From Candidatus Aenigmatarchaeota archaeon (GTDB taxonomy: Archaea > Aenigmatarchaeota > Aenigmatarchaeia > JACPZZ01): 64,000 nt of DNA. The stretch is from assembly GCA_016202815.1 (NCBI GenBank), contig JACQNZ010000003.1:1-64000 (forward strand), in the 5' to 3' direction. This document shows, in pieces, positions 8,924-18,952 of this stretch (within the stretch, counting starts at the first letter, position 1; every line of letters begins with the position of its first letter). The notes beneath the pieces are model-generated. The model did no database searches. It worked only from the letters and a program-made list of their open reading frames with translations, and was not told the DNA's origin. The translations under genes and the position numbers were made by a program.

Positions 8924-9548
8924 GGGAAAAGAACACTTTTCTGTTCCTTCGCGTCTTCTTTATTTTACCCAGGTCGCACAGCACATTCAATCGCTCCGAC
9001 GCGGTGTTGCGAGATATCTTAAACTCCGTCGCGACAGTGTCGGCTGTCATCTCACCTTTTCCTTTGAGAAGCAGCAAATAGGCCTCGTCAAGCTCCGATT
9101 CAACCTTTCCAACAATCTTCTCAATGTCTTTGCGTACGCTGTCCGGCGCCCCAGGAGACATTTTTTCCATGACAGCGTAGATTTCGTTCAGCGTGGGTAA
9201 CGAGTTTACGCGCCCGCTGACCTCGGGCAAATAGGACAACTTTGCATTCATCTCCTTCATCGTTTCAAGCATTCCGGACAAAATTTCGTGTTCTATGACC
9301 TTTTTCTGGATAGGATGCTCGGAAATGGCCTTGATGCGCTCTTCCATATTTTCCACCTTGCTTATGGTATAGTCCATGTTACCGCCCTTTCTAAGAAATT
9401 CCTCAAACTCCTCGGGCGACATCTTGACCGGCTTTTCAGCCTGTTCCGCAGCAGGCGCCGCCTGCAGGGAGCCTAGCTCGGTTTTGACAGGCTCTTTCTT
9501 GCCAAAAAACAACAGTTTCAAGTATTCTACGAAGCCCACACACACCAT
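8901..9548 (-). CDS. Winged-helix (MarR/ArsR-like) C-terminal domain protein
   Basis: GEMTADTVATEFKISRNTASERLNVLCDLGKIKKTRRNRKVFFSL; ATG at 9548 preferred. Confidence 0.68.
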   Translation of the reverse strand: MVCVGFVEYLKLLFFGKKEPVKTELGSLQAAPAAEQAEKPVKMSPEEFEEFLRKGGNMDYTISKVENMEERIKAISEHPIQKKVIEHEILSGMLETMKEMNAKLSYLPEVSGRVNSLPTLNEIYAVMEKMSPGAPDSVRKDIEKIVGKVESELDEAYLLLLKGKGEMTADTVATEFKISRNTASERLNVLCDLGKIKKTRRNRKVFFSLTSECVV

Positions 9549-9550
9549 CA

Positions 9551-9596
9551 ACTGTCGGTCTATCCGACAATTCGTATTGTCGGCCAACCGACAATT
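9551..9596. promoter_or_regulatory. Array of TGTCGG/CCGACA half-sites forming two tandem inverted repeats
   Basis: ACTGTCGGtctatCCGACAATtcgtATTGTCGGccaaCCGACAAT immediately upstream of the wHTH ATG at 9548. Confidence 0.6.
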
Positions 9597-9685
9597 AGTT
9601 TTCGTGGTTTTGGTTAATAAAAACACATACCCACTTAATCGTTACAGCGTCTTTTTTGTTGGGACCGGTTCGGCAGCCGAAACGA

Positions 9686-10246
9686 TTAATCAGTAGAAAA
9701 AAACCCCCTAATCATTTGAGAAAAACTTTCTCTTTTTTGGAATACATGATAAGCTTTATTCAGAGGGTGGAAACCTGCCGTTGTAAGGGTTTCTCTGTCG
9801 TAGCCCGGATCTCCCTCCTCCCTCATCCAATAGATTCCTCCGCGGTTTAGTACCCTGTAAATTTCCGCGACGACTTTAGGAACTTCAAGGGTTTTTGGAG
9901 GATCCCAGAAACCGTCATAATAAAATAATTGCGCCGAATGCACAACTGTGAAACTTCCGGAGGGGAAAGGTATTTGCTGGGCATTCGCCAGCCTGATATC
10001 TGCATTTGGGACCCTTTTCTTGGCAGCTTCCACGGCATCAGGATCCGTGTCGATGCCTATTAATCTTGCTCTGGGGTGATACTTGCCAGCCGCTTCCAAA
10101 AACGATGCTTCACCGCAACCGACATCTAGAATCGCGTCGTCTAGAATAGAAATACCGATTCCTGCCGCTTTCAGATATTCATGCAACGTTTTTATTGCAT
10201 GCTCATCCGAGCCCGTGTGCTCCCAAAGTCTGCGGTTATTTTTCAT
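9686..10246 (-). CDS. SAM-dependent methyltransferase (class I)
   Basis: AILDVGCGEASFLEAAGKYHPRARLIGIDTDPDAVEAAK; ADIRLANAQQIPFPSGSFTVVHS. Confidence 0.85.
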   Translation of the reverse strand: MKNNRRLWEHTGSDEHAIKTLHEYLKAAGIGISILDDAILDVGCGEASFLEAAGKYHPRARLIGIDTDPDAVEAAKKRVPNADIRLANAQQIPFPSGSFTVVHSAQLFYYDGFWDPPKTLEVPKVVAEIYRVLNRGGIYWMREEGDPGYDRETLTTAGFHPLNKAYHVFQKRESFSQMIRGFFSTD

Positions 10247-10264
10247 AGATAATCAAACACGGCT

Positions 10265-11203
10265 TTAATCCCGCACACCGTCAGGCGTAACCTTGAACAC
10301 GGCCTCACCTTCCGGCAGGTGGGGGGAATCTATCAGCCTGACTATGCGTTTGTCCTCTTTGCTTTTCCGGAGATAAAATCTAACCGTGGAAGCGTGGCCC
10401 AATATGTGACCACCTACAGGCGCAGTCGGGTCGCCGAACATCATGTCAGGCCTTGCCATGACCTGGTTCGTAACATAGATCGCAATGTTTTGTGTTTCCG
10501 TTAGCCTTAGCAGTTGGTGCAAGTGCCGGTTTAATTTCTGTTGTCTCTCCGAAAGCGTCCCTCGGCCCGTGTAATCAGCCCGGAAATTGGACATTAAACC
10601 ATCGACAACTATCAGTTTTATGTCATTCTTTTCTATCATGTCAGCGGCCTTTTCAGCGAGTAACATTTGATGATCGCTGTTATGCGCACGGGCCACGAGA
10701 ATATTCTTCAACGCTTTCGCCGGATCCAGCCCCGCGCCCTTGGCCAGTTGTTCTAGCCTGACTGGTCGGAACGTATTTTCGCAGTCAATTATCATTCCCT
10801 TTCCATTCAGCCCGCCCTTTTCCGGAGGCAGTTGCACATTGACCAGTAGTTGAAAACCGAGCTGGCTCTTTCCGCTCCCAAAAGCTCCGTAAGCCTCTGT
10901 CATCGACTGCGTTTCTATCCCGCCCCCGAGCAAATCATCCAAAGCTTTTGAGCCGGTCGTAATAAATCCTACAGTTTTTCTCTTCTCCTTTAATTTTTCC
11001 GCAGTATCAAAACCCATCTCCAGGGAATCGCGGGCGGCTTCTATGATCTTGGCCGCTGTTATCTCGCCAACGCCCGCAACGTCCGCCAATTCTCCGGCCG
11101 AAGCCGCGGCTATGGTCATCAGGTCGTTGTATCCGACTTCGCGTAATTTTTCTGCGACTTTTGGCCCGACTCCCGGCAAATCTTCAATCTCGACTTTTTT
11201 CAT
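10265..11203 (-). CDS. radA: DNA repair and recombination protein RadA
   Basis: HhH N-terminus ([20 protein letters not shown]), Walker [22 protein letters not shown] at 11203. Confidence 0.95.
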   Translation of the reverse strand: MKKVEIEDLPGVGPKVAEKLREVGYNDLMTIAAASAGELADVAGVGEITAAKIIEAARDSLEMGFDTAEKLKEKRKTVGFITTGSKALDDLLGGGIETQSMTEAYGAFGSGKSQLGFQLLVNVQLPPEKGGLNGKGMIIDCENTFRPVRLEQLAKGAGLDPAKALKNILVARAHNSDHQMLLAEKAADMIEKNDIKLIVVDGLMSNFRADYTGRGTLSERQQKLNRHLHQLLRLTETQNIAIYVTNQVMARPDMMFGDPTAPVGGHILGHASTVRFYLRKSKEDKRIVRLIDSPHLPEGEAVFKVTPDGVRD

Positions 11204-11204
11204 G

Positions 11205-12203
11205 TTACGCCTCCAGTGAAAGTAAAATCTTGTTGGCCTCTTCGGCAGCGTTAACCTCGCCGATTTCCGACACGATAAATTCCAGCCTGTCGAACATTTG
11301 GTTCCGCTTGACGCGGCCCCCAAACACCATTTCCTTGCCAAGTATGCCGCCCGCGCGCTCTGTTATCGGCGCCGTTCTGTTCATCCGCTCCCTGGCAATT
11401 TCGAGTGCCTGTGTTACTCCCATTCCCAACAATTTTTCTGCAACGTCGCGGAAAAACACAACACGCATCGACATTGTGCCGTCGTCTATTACGCCGGATA
11501 ACACCATGGAATAATCCGGTGTTACATATTGGTGTTCGTCACAAAAGAACTTGTTATCATTGGCGCGTACGCGTATTCCACACTGCGGACACACCTCGTA
11601 AAACGGATCAGACTCAAACATCTGGACAATCGCGCCCCGAATCTTTGCCGTCGCGCCTTCGCGCAGTTCACCCACGTTCGCTGCATTCTTTGTTTCGGCA
11701 GCATCTACAATTGCGGGAAATTCAGCGTCAGTTTTTTCAATTTTTCCCCGCCCGCCCAGCCGCAATTCCGGCTCGCCCCTGTTATCCTCTTTGCTGTAAC
11801 CGACAATTTTGACAACGTCGCCCTCTTTGAGCGTTTCCAGCGTTTTTATCTCATCGTTCCACAGAGACAGGCGTATCGTGCCAGTTGGATCCCACAAAAC
11901 AACATTGGCGACGCGACCTTTTGCGCCGTTCCGCTCGAACTCGCGGACCGGAAACACCCGATAGACGCGCGCCACTATCTCCGCGTTCCGCATTCCCGGA
12001 ACAACATTCTTTACTTCTAACCTGTGTGTGACGCGCGTTAGTATGTCAACATTAAGATCGCGGGCAACCAAGTGAGCCGCGCCTTCCGACGAAATTAGCC
12101 CGGAAAGTTCGGCCTTCTTCTCTTCTATTTTGTTCTGCACGGCAGCAACATCGAGGCCAGTCTGCTCCTTTATTTTGTTTACAATCTCCTCGAGTGAAAG
12201 CAT
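11205..12203 (-). CDS. RPA-like OB-fold single-stranded DNA-binding protein
   Basis: Two OB-like segments and zinc finger [20 protein letters not shown]; adjacent to radA. Confidence 0.85.
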   Translation of the reverse strand: MLSLEEIVNKIKEQTGLDVAAVQNKIEEKKAELSGLISSEGAAHLVARDLNVDILTRVTHRLEVKNVVPGMRNAEIVARVYRVFPVREFERNGAKGRVANVVLWDPTGTIRLSLWNDEIKTLETLKEGDVVKIVGYSKEDNRGEPELRLGGRGKIEKTDAEFPAIVDAAETKNAANVGELREGATAKIRGAIVQMFESDPFYEVCPQCGIRVRANDNKFFCDEHQYVTPDYSMVLSGVIDDGTMSMRVVFFRDVAEKLLGMGVTQALEIARERMNRTAPITERAGGILGKEMVFGGRVKRNQMFDRLEFIVSEIGEVNAAEEANKILLSLEA

Positions 12204-12304
12204 GCTTAGAATTGAAATCCGGCGTATTAATATCCGCGGTAAATAGGAGTTCCGATAAAACGAATTTAAGCCGTCATTTCACTATTATTCATAGGAAGAG
12301 CGAA

Positions 12305-12562
12305 ATGGGACTTGTCGCAGAAGTAAAGGACAAGGGCGATTATGTGGTTTTTCGTGGGGTCTACGAGGGCCGCAGCGGAAAAGACGCGCAGGCAGCCCAG
12401 GCAAGGCTCGCGGCATACATGAAGGACAGCGGGTATAAGATCCAAGGCCAGTTGGTTCCCGACGGGTCCGAGTTGGCGTTCAACCTGAAAATTCCAAAAA
12501 CGTTTCCGGACGTGCAGAAAGAAGTCCAAGGCATGAGAAAGCTTATGGAATCCGGAAAATAA
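12305..12562 (+). CDS. Hypothetical protein
   Basis: Small ORF MGLVAEVKDKGDYVVFRGVYEG...; internal ATG preferred. Confidence 0.5.
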   Translation: MGLVAEVKDKGDYVVFRGVYEGRSGKDAQAAQARLAAYMKDSGYKIQGQLVPDGSELAFNLKIPKTFPDVQKEVQGMRKLMESGK

Positions 12563-12565
12563 AAA

Positions 12566-12775
12566 TTACACCAGTTTTTTCTTGGCCAGCCGCACGTCCG
12601 CATCTACAATTGTTTTCCTTCCGGCGTGGCGCGCCATTGTCGCAGCCTCGGCTGACAATTCAACCGCGACGCCTTCCAGGGTCTTCGCAAACTCGTCGAC
12701 AGCGTCCTTGCCGACACGCCCGCCCCCTATCTTTCGCAGGATTCTTTCGCACGCCGCGTACGGCAGTTCGCCCAT
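12566..12775 (-). CDS. Archaeal histone
   Basis: Histone fold: ACERILRKIGGGRVGKDAVDEFAKTLEGVAVELSAEAATMARHAGRKTIVDADVRLA. Confidence 0.93.
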   Translation of the reverse strand: MGELPYAACERILRKIGGGRVGKDAVDEFAKTLEGVAVELSAEAATMARHAGRKTIVDADVRLAKKKLV

Positions 12776-12910
12776 AACAAAACATGGGAATCGTTGCTTT
12801 TATTGGTTTCTGTTAGTGCGGGCGCCGCTTATATTTCTGGAAATCAAATTTTGCAGAGATTGGAAACACGCGAGTTCCACTTGGTGTGCAGCCTTTTGCG
12901 CGGGATTTGT

Positions 12911-13942
12911 ATGGGAAAAAAAATATTAATTTTGTGTGCGGACCGTGACGACGACATCGGAAGAAAGACGTCGTTCAAGGGCCCCGTGGTAGGCAGGGAG
13001 AAGAACGTTTCGCTGGCTACCGCGCTTGGATTAAGCGACCCCGAAGACTCGGACACAAACGCGATCTTCGAAGCGGTCAAAGTTCACGACGAATTGGTCA
13101 AGGCGTCGGATGTGGAAATCGCAACGATAACAGGCCATAAGGAGGAAGGGCTGAAGGCGGACAAGGAAATAGTCAGACAGCTAAACGAGGTTACGGAGAA
13201 ATTCAAGCCCGACGGGATCGTATTCGTTAGCGACGGAGCCAGCGACGAATATATCATACCGTTACTGTCGTCGAAAGCGAATATAATATCTGTGCGCCGC
13301 GTAGTTATCAGGCAGAGCGAGCGCTACGAAGGTTTTTATTTCGCTATCCAGAATTTCATAAAACATTCACTGGAAAACCCGCGCCTTGCGCGCGTTGTGT
13401 TCGGCCTGCCGGCCATGGCGTTTATTTTGTTTTCTATATTCGATGTCGTAGCCTGGCGTTTTGTCATGGGGGCAGTCGGCGCGTTCCTTTTCATCAAAGG
13501 TTTTGGATTGGAAGGCCTGGTGGGAAGTGTGCTCAAGGAACTCAAGTCGTCGCTGAAAGCCAGAAAAACTACGTTTTTCCTCTACGTTGCTGCGGCTGCG
13601 ATAACCCTGATAGCCATATCACGGGGCTATGGGGCCGTGGTCGCCGCTGCTGACGACGTATGGTACAAGGCCATAGGCACATTCGTCTACAACTCAGTAT
13701 ACATTATATTCCTGTCCGAAGTGATGCTTGTTGTCGGTTGGTTGATCAGCCACCCAACCCAGTACAGGCAGGCCGTCAATCTGATAATTCTGGGTTTCGC
13801 GCTGAATTTCCTCATCTACAGCGTTTCTGAAGTTTTGATCATTCCCGGCAAAGGTTTGTTGACATTCCTGCTCTCACTCGTCCTCGGTTTTCTTGTAGTA
13901 GTAACAACGTTCGCGTTGGAGACGAAAGAAAAAGTTAAATGA
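12911..13942 (+). CDS. DUF373 family membrane protein
   Basis: MGKKILILCADRDDDIGRKTSFKGPVVGREKNVSLATALGLSDPEDSDTNAIFEAVKVHDEL with C-terminal TM helices. Confidence 0.82.
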   Translation: MGKKILILCADRDDDIGRKTSFKGPVVGREKNVSLATALGLSDPEDSDTNAIFEAVKVHDELVKASDVEIATITGHKEEGLKADKEIVRQLNEVTEKFKPDGIVFVSDGASDEYIIPLLSSKANIISVRRVVIRQSERYEGFYFAIQNFIKHSLENPRLARVVFGLPAMAFILFSIFDVVAWRFVMGAVGAFLFIKGFGLEGLVGSVLKELKSSLKARKTTFFLYVAAAAITLIAISRGYGAVVAAADDVWYKAIGTFVYNSVYIIFLSEVMLVVGWLISHPTQYRQAVNLIILGFALNFLIYSVSEVLIIPGKGLLTFLLSLVLGFLVVVTTFALETKEKVK

Positions 13943-13995
13943 CCCATTTCTAGATTATCGAAAAGTATTTATTCATAAGAAACCACTGGTAGGTA

Positions 13996-14724
13996 GTGAT
14001 TCAATTGTTATCTAAAACCGAAGACATGAAAAGGATGATAGTACAGCCGGCACGTTCAGGCCATTATCATCGTACCGGCCACGAAATTGCGTATTCTCCC
14101 ACACTCATGGCAACAGGCAAAAATTATCACGATTCAAGACTTCTGATTTCACAGGGACAGAGAATGTCAACCGCAGCCGAAGAGCTGGCAATACAGCTCG
14201 GCCTGGAAAGAGCAGGCAAAGACCCTAGAAAAGCAGAAGAATTCAGTGGTTTTTTTAGAAAACACCGTGCTAGAGAATACATCCGACAAATGACACTAAC
14301 AGCTTTACGGGTCCCAAAAGGTCGTAACCCTTGGAAAAAGCAAACGGATTCAAAGGGAAGAAACTACTATGCGAGGGAAGTTTTAATCGGCGGCGAAGTG
14401 GTCGGAGAATTTCTCGTGCCTGAGGGTGTCGGTCACGTAGTCAAGGAATGGGACGAGGTTTTCGGGTTGCCGAGCGCCACAGAATATATTGGGTTTCCTC
14501 ATGATCCTTACACAACACATTTCCGGTTCAATCCAAGTCCCGTGAGAGACGAGAGGTCCGGTTATCAGGATGCTATTGTTTTAAGAAGCGCCAACGGCCC
14601 CCTCAGTGGGGACACGGGATGTCTAGATATTGACGCGGGCCTCGAACGTTCATTTACAAACTCGGGTAACAGTGTTCGTCTTGTTAGTGGCCCATTACCG
14701 GAAATTAACAACAGGCACAGATAA
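13996..14724 (+). CDS. Hypothetical protein
   Basis: 242-aa ORF, no family recognised; GTG start or ATG at 14026. Confidence 0.5.
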   Translation: MIQLLSKTEDMKRMIVQPARSGHYHRTGHEIAYSPTLMATGKNYHDSRLLISQGQRMSTAAEELAIQLGLERAGKDPRKAEEFSGFFRKHRAREYIRQMTLTALRVPKGRNPWKKQTDSKGRNYYAREVLIGGEVVGEFLVPEGVGHVVKEWDEVFGLPSATEYIGFPHDPYTTHFRFNPSPVRDERSGYQDAIVLRSANGPLSGDTGCLDIDAGLERSFTNSGNSVRLVSGPLPEINNRHR

Positions 14725-14832
14725 TATAATAAATATTATACTTTAGAATAAGTATATTTAATTATTTTTATCATAACATATTTAACATAAAACATACTTA
14801 AAATTATTTAAGTCCCGGAAAACAAAGTAATT

Positions 14833-15174
14833 GTGGTCACAAGGCAGCGTGAGACTTTGATAGAAAATGAAGAAAATAACGTCTTAGAAGGCTTATTTTT
14901 ACACGAAAAGCCAGCACGCTTGCTAATTTCTGCAAAAACACCGAAATACGCCACTCAATTAGCAAAAGAGGTCGATTGCACCTTCTCCCACACAATAAAA
15001 CTTCTCGAACAGTTCCGTAGAATGGGCCTTGTTTCCTTCAAGAAAACCGGCAGGATCAAGATGATCGAACTTACGGACGACGGAAAGGAAATAGCGAATT
15101 ACCTGGAGGGGCTGGTCACCAAAATGACCAACTTGGAGAAAAACAGGGCAAAACAATCAGAAAGTCCACAATAA
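14833..15174 (+). CDS. Winged-helix (MarR-like) transcriptional regulator
   Basis: YATQLAKEVDCTFSHTIKLLEQFRRMGLVSFKKTGRIKMIELTDDGKEIA. Confidence 0.7.
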   Translation: MVTRQRETLIENEENNVLEGLFLHEKPARLLISAKTPKYATQLAKEVDCTFSHTIKLLEQFRRMGLVSFKKTGRIKMIELTDDGKEIANYLEGLVTKMTNLEKNRAKQSESPQ

Positions 15175-15355
15175 TCATGACATGCTTCTTTTGCCATGGT
15201 TTGCCACATAATCTTGGTGCTGCGAAAGGCATTTCGGGACAGTTTATATATGATTAGAGACTTTTCCGCGAATATCGCCGAACCATCAAATTCCGTCAAA
15301 AACAGCGGCTAGGGCGCAAACAACATATATAAACCATCCGAGACAATTCCTATTG

Positions 15356-15775
15356 ATGCAAAAGATAACAATCTCAGACCTCCCGACCCCCAAAACCAAG
15401 GATCCGCGCCTCGTTTGCAACTGGTTATTGAACTCTTTGGGCCTTATCAATCGCGATGAGCAGGGCGACAAGATGACTGATATTTTCATGTTTTTGGCAG
15501 GCAGAAGCCAGGTAAAGGGGGGCGAAAACGCCCAAAAAACAGCCAAAATCGAGGAGATACAGGCCCACATCAACATTCCGCGTTCTACGTGCTACAAATA
15601 TATGGGCCGTTTAATCGATTCCGGTTTGGTAAAAAAGATCGCAGCCAACGAATACGGCCTTTCAGAAGGCGAAATAACCCGGATTATCCAAAACATACGC
15701 AAAGATACCGACAAAGTTCTAGAAAAGCTGCACGCACGCGCCGAGCAGCTAGATAAAGAGATGTCTTTCGTATGA
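15356..15775 (+). CDS. HTH-domain protein, putative transcriptional regulator
   Basis: EEIQAHINIPRSTCYKYMGRLIDSGLVKKIAANEYGLSEGE; TATA-like catatataaa about 25 nt upstream of ATG 15356. Confidence 0.65.
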   Translation: MQKITISDLPTPKTKDPRLVCNWLLNSLGLINRDEQGDKMTDIFMFLAGRSQVKGGENAQKTAKIEEIQAHINIPRSTCYKYMGRLIDSGLVKKIAANEYGLSEGEITRIIQNIRKDTDKVLEKLHARAEQLDKEMSFV

Positions 15776-16009
15776 ACACTCACACCCGGTTTGAAAATTC
15801 ACTAAAACCAGCAAACAAACATTCTACAACACATTGTTTTAAAAATGCTAAAATGGTTAAAGATATTAAAAACTATATACCAAATAAAATAATGAATAAA
15901 GTATATTATAAAGTGAATGTGTATTATTTTCAAAGTGAGAGTTAGAGTTTGCGGAAGATAGAACCACTAATAGGTAACAAATAAATATTAGGAAAAACAA
16001 TGAAGTGAG

Positions 16010-16594
16010 ATGTCCGAAGAAAAACCGCTTTACGCGAGCAAAGAGCAGGACATCGCATCGCCAGGTTTCGCACAGTTCTGCAGAAAGTTTCGCGGAGCCA
16101 CAGTACAGGAGCTCTATGTTCGCGCTGACGGGACAGGAATTTACCTTAAAGCCGGAAACCGTTCCACAGACCTTATTTACAAGCCCCGTTCGTTCAGCCG
16201 GGCTTCGGTGGGCAGAATAGATGCACCGGCCGGCCAGTTAAACCTGTTTCCAGAGGGCAAAGAAACGGAAATACAAGAATATTTACCAGCCGATGTCATA
16301 GAGGAAGCGAAAATAGCGGTTGAACGTCCGGACGTGATAACAGGTTTGCTATCCAGCCTTTACGCAGGCAGAGAAATAGAGGAGGCTTTTCTCGAGACTC
16401 GGCGCGGACCAATGCTTAACGCCAGGGGTTTCAGAACACCCGACGACACGCCGTTCTTCTTCCCCAGCCCGCTCCCAATAAGATTTACAGACGACGAAAT
16501 TGTTTTTTTCATGGAGCCGCACACCTTTCTGCGTGCCGTGTGTGAAGACGGCTCAACAAAAACCGTCTACATCCCAACAGAAGCCGACAGATGA
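16010..16594 (+). CDS. Hypothetical protein
   Basis: 194-aa ORF, no recognised domain. Confidence 0.5.
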   Translation: MSEEKPLYASKEQDIASPGFAQFCRKFRGATVQELYVRADGTGIYLKAGNRSTDLIYKPRSFSRASVGRIDAPAGQLNLFPEGKETEIQEYLPADVIEEAKIAVERPDVITGLLSSLYAGREIEEAFLETRRGPMLNARGFRTPDDTPFFFPSPLPIRFTDDEIVFFMEPHTFLRAVCEDGSTKTVYIPTEADR

Positions 16595-16841
16595 CCGACA
16601 GTTCGATAAATGCCCTGGTGTGTCGTCAACTGTCGGAAGAAAGCGACAAACTGAAACGAAAAAACCGACGTTTTAGCGTTCCGACCCGGCAATCAAATGA
16701 TCGCTCAATGAGCCAAAATCCACAAAATCGCTTCTTCAGGTGTTAGAGTTCGATTAAAATTACAATATCATATATAATATGGCTTATCAGGGCGTCTCTT
16801 TGATTTAGCTTTTGCATTCTAATGTTAATAGCGGTGGTTTG

Positions 16842-17591
16842 ATGGACATCGGGAAAGCGGGAAAAGCAATAATAACTTTTATCAGAGCGCGCGCCCAGCA
16901 GGGCGCAGTCGTCGGTATGAGCGGCGGCGTTGATTCTTCGCTGGTCGCAGCGCTATGCGCCGAAGCCCTGGGTAAGGACAAAGTACTCGGCCTGATAATG
17001 CCGTCCAACGCCACCAGCAGAGAAGACACCGGGGACGCGGAAGATTTCGCCAACAAATTGGGGATAGAACATAGGACGATAGCCATTGCGAACACGCTGG
17101 AATCCATCAAATCCTTGCTGCCGGGCAGAAGTAAAATCGCCGACGCAAACCTGGCCCCGCGCGCAAGGATGGTCATTTTGTACCATTGCGCAAATTCATT
17201 AAACCGCCTTGTCGCCGGCACAGGCAACCGCAGTGAACTTCTAACAGGTTATTTCACAAAGTACGGCGACGGGGGCGTTGATATTTTGCCGATAGGCGGC
17301 TTGTACAAAAACGAGGTTTGCATGCTGGCAAAGGAGACGGGCGTGCCGGTGAAAATCATAAACAAGGCGCCGTCAGCCGGATTATGGCCCGGCCAGACAG
17401 ACGAGGGCGAAATTGGTTTGTCATACAACGAGCTTGACAGTATCCTACCAGCGTTGTTTGACGACAAAAAAACAGCTGGACAGGCCGCGAAGGACACGGG
17501 AATAGGGTTGGAAAAAATGAAGCGTGTGCTGTATTTGCACGGGAAAAACAAGCACAAGCTTTCAATGCCGCCAATCGCGGAAGTAAGGTGA
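16842..17591 (+). CDS. nadE: NH3-dependent NAD+ synthetase
   Basis: GMSGGVDSSLVAALCAEALG P-loop; GTGNRSELLTGYFTKYGDGGVDILPI. Confidence 0.93.
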   Translation: MDIGKAGKAIITFIRARAQQGAVVGMSGGVDSSLVAALCAEALGKDKVLGLIMPSNATSREDTGDAEDFANKLGIEHRTIAIANTLESIKSLLPGRSKIADANLAPRARMVILYHCANSLNRLVAGTGNRSELLTGYFTKYGDGGVDILPIGGLYKNEVCMLAKETGVPVKIINKAPSAGLWPGQTDEGEIGLSYNELDSILPALFDDKKTAGQAAKDTGIGLEKMKRVLYLHGKNKHKLSMPPIAEVR

Positions 17592-17625
17592 CGCCTTTAT
17601 TATACGGGAAAACCCAATATCTATA

Positions 17626-17838
17626 ATGGCAGGACAAAACGCAGGGACACCGAACATTGTTGTGTCGGCTATTTTAGTTTTAGTCGGGCTTTATTACGTC
17701 CTGGCGCCGCACGAATTGCACGTCAGTTCGGGCTTCGGTTTCGGACTGGACCACCCGGTACACATGGTCTTGGGCGTTATTCTGCTGGCAGCGGGCGCAG
17801 GCTACTACATGACAAAAACCGCCAAAGGCAAGAAATAA
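17626..17838 (+). CDS. Small two-TM membrane protein
   Basis: 70-aa ORF with two hydrophobic segments and KGKK C-terminus. Confidence 0.5.
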   Translation: MAGQNAGTPNIVVSAILVLVGLYYVLAPHELHVSSGFGFGLDHPVHMVLGVILLAAGAGYYMTKTAKGKK

Positions 17839-17905
17839 AGCCAGGACAACTTTTAAGGCCACACCAACAGAATGGCTTAAATCTTTAACAGTTGTAAATC
17901 CGTTC

Positions 17906-18391
17906 ATGAATTACACGGCAAGGCAGATAGGCTGCGAAAAGGGGCCCAACCCGGCAGCCCAGTATTTTGATTTCGATCCTGATCTTTTCAATCCGGTCAG
18001 GGTTCAGTCGATTTTGGCGAGCGGCAAAAACGCAACAGCGGTTTTTGGTGTCGAAACAAAACAAGGCGGCGTTACCTCGATAAATTCGACCGCAGTTTAT
18101 TCACATGCCGGTAAACACGCGAGCGTATCCGTTTTCGCTTACCATATTGATGGCCCACGCCACACCGGCGGCGACGGCTTCGTGGAAATTTCCACGGACA
18201 GCCCGGAATACGCGTCGACAGGGGAATACAGGAGAGTGGTCGGAAAAATTATCAACTCAGGCTCAAAAATCCCGATGGACGCCAGAACCGTGCGTATTGT
18301 CAGGGAAACCGTCGAATCCGAACGCACACCGGTTGTGGATGTAATGCCAGTCGGGATCGTGGTCGGGCTGATTAAAAGAAAGAAAAAATAA
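17906..18391 (+). CDS. Hypothetical protein
   Basis: 161-aa ORF, no recognised family. Confidence 0.5.
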   Translation: MNYTARQIGCEKGPNPAAQYFDFDPDLFNPVRVQSILASGKNATAVFGVETKQGGVTSINSTAVYSHAGKHASVSVFAYHIDGPRHTGGDGFVEISTDSPEYASTGEYRRVVGKIINSGSKIPMDARTVRIVRETVESERTPVVDVMPVGIVVGLIKRKKK

Positions 18392-18393
18392 AT

Positions 18394-18912
18394 TTAGTCA
18401 TACCGTGTTGTTTTTTCCAATTCCCCGTCTATCTTAACCTCGCCGGAGTCAAGCTTCTTTTTCACGAATGCATAAACTTCGCCAGGAACCAAAAATTTCC
18501 ATTCACCGCGCAACCTGATTATATTCCGTATCCTCGTCGCGTTGTATTTCTCCGGCTCAAGAAAATCCGGATCTTCGGTTTTATGGCCCGGGCTTAAGCA
18601 GCGTTTGGTCCAGTCGTTGCCCGTGACGACGACCTCGAAACCATATTTTTCAAACTCCTTTGCCCACAGTCCGTCGTTGCCTATGTCCGGGATGCCGACA
18701 ATTCTGCACAGGCCAAGTAAATTTTCCTTCCCAAGGACTGACGTTAACATTTCCTTGCGCTCTTCAAACGAAAACGGGTTCGCCCGCTGGCGCGAGACGT
18801 TCGAACTGCCTATAGCTACCAGAACAGAGCCGTATTTTCCCAGTATTTTTTTTATCGCGTGCAAATGCCCGTTGTGCATAGGTTGCAGCCTGCAGACAAA
18901 TAACGCAATCAT
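18394..18912 (-). CDS. Nicotinamide-nucleotide adenylyltransferase
   Basis: MIALFVCRLQPMHNGHLHAIKKIL...; NATRIRNIIRLRGEW; archaeal NMNAT family. Confidence 0.9.
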   Translation of the reverse strand: MIALFVCRLQPMHNGHLHAIKKILGKYGSVLVAIGSSNVSRQRANPFSFEERKEMLTSVLGKENLLGLCRIVGIPDIGNDGLWAKEFEKYGFEVVVTGNDWTKRCLSPGHKTEDPDFLEPEKYNATRIRNIIRLRGEWKFLVPGEVYAFVKKKLDSGEVKIDGELEKTTRYD

Positions 18913-18952
18913 GAAATCATCCTTAAATGATTAATTCCACATCAAGTGATTT

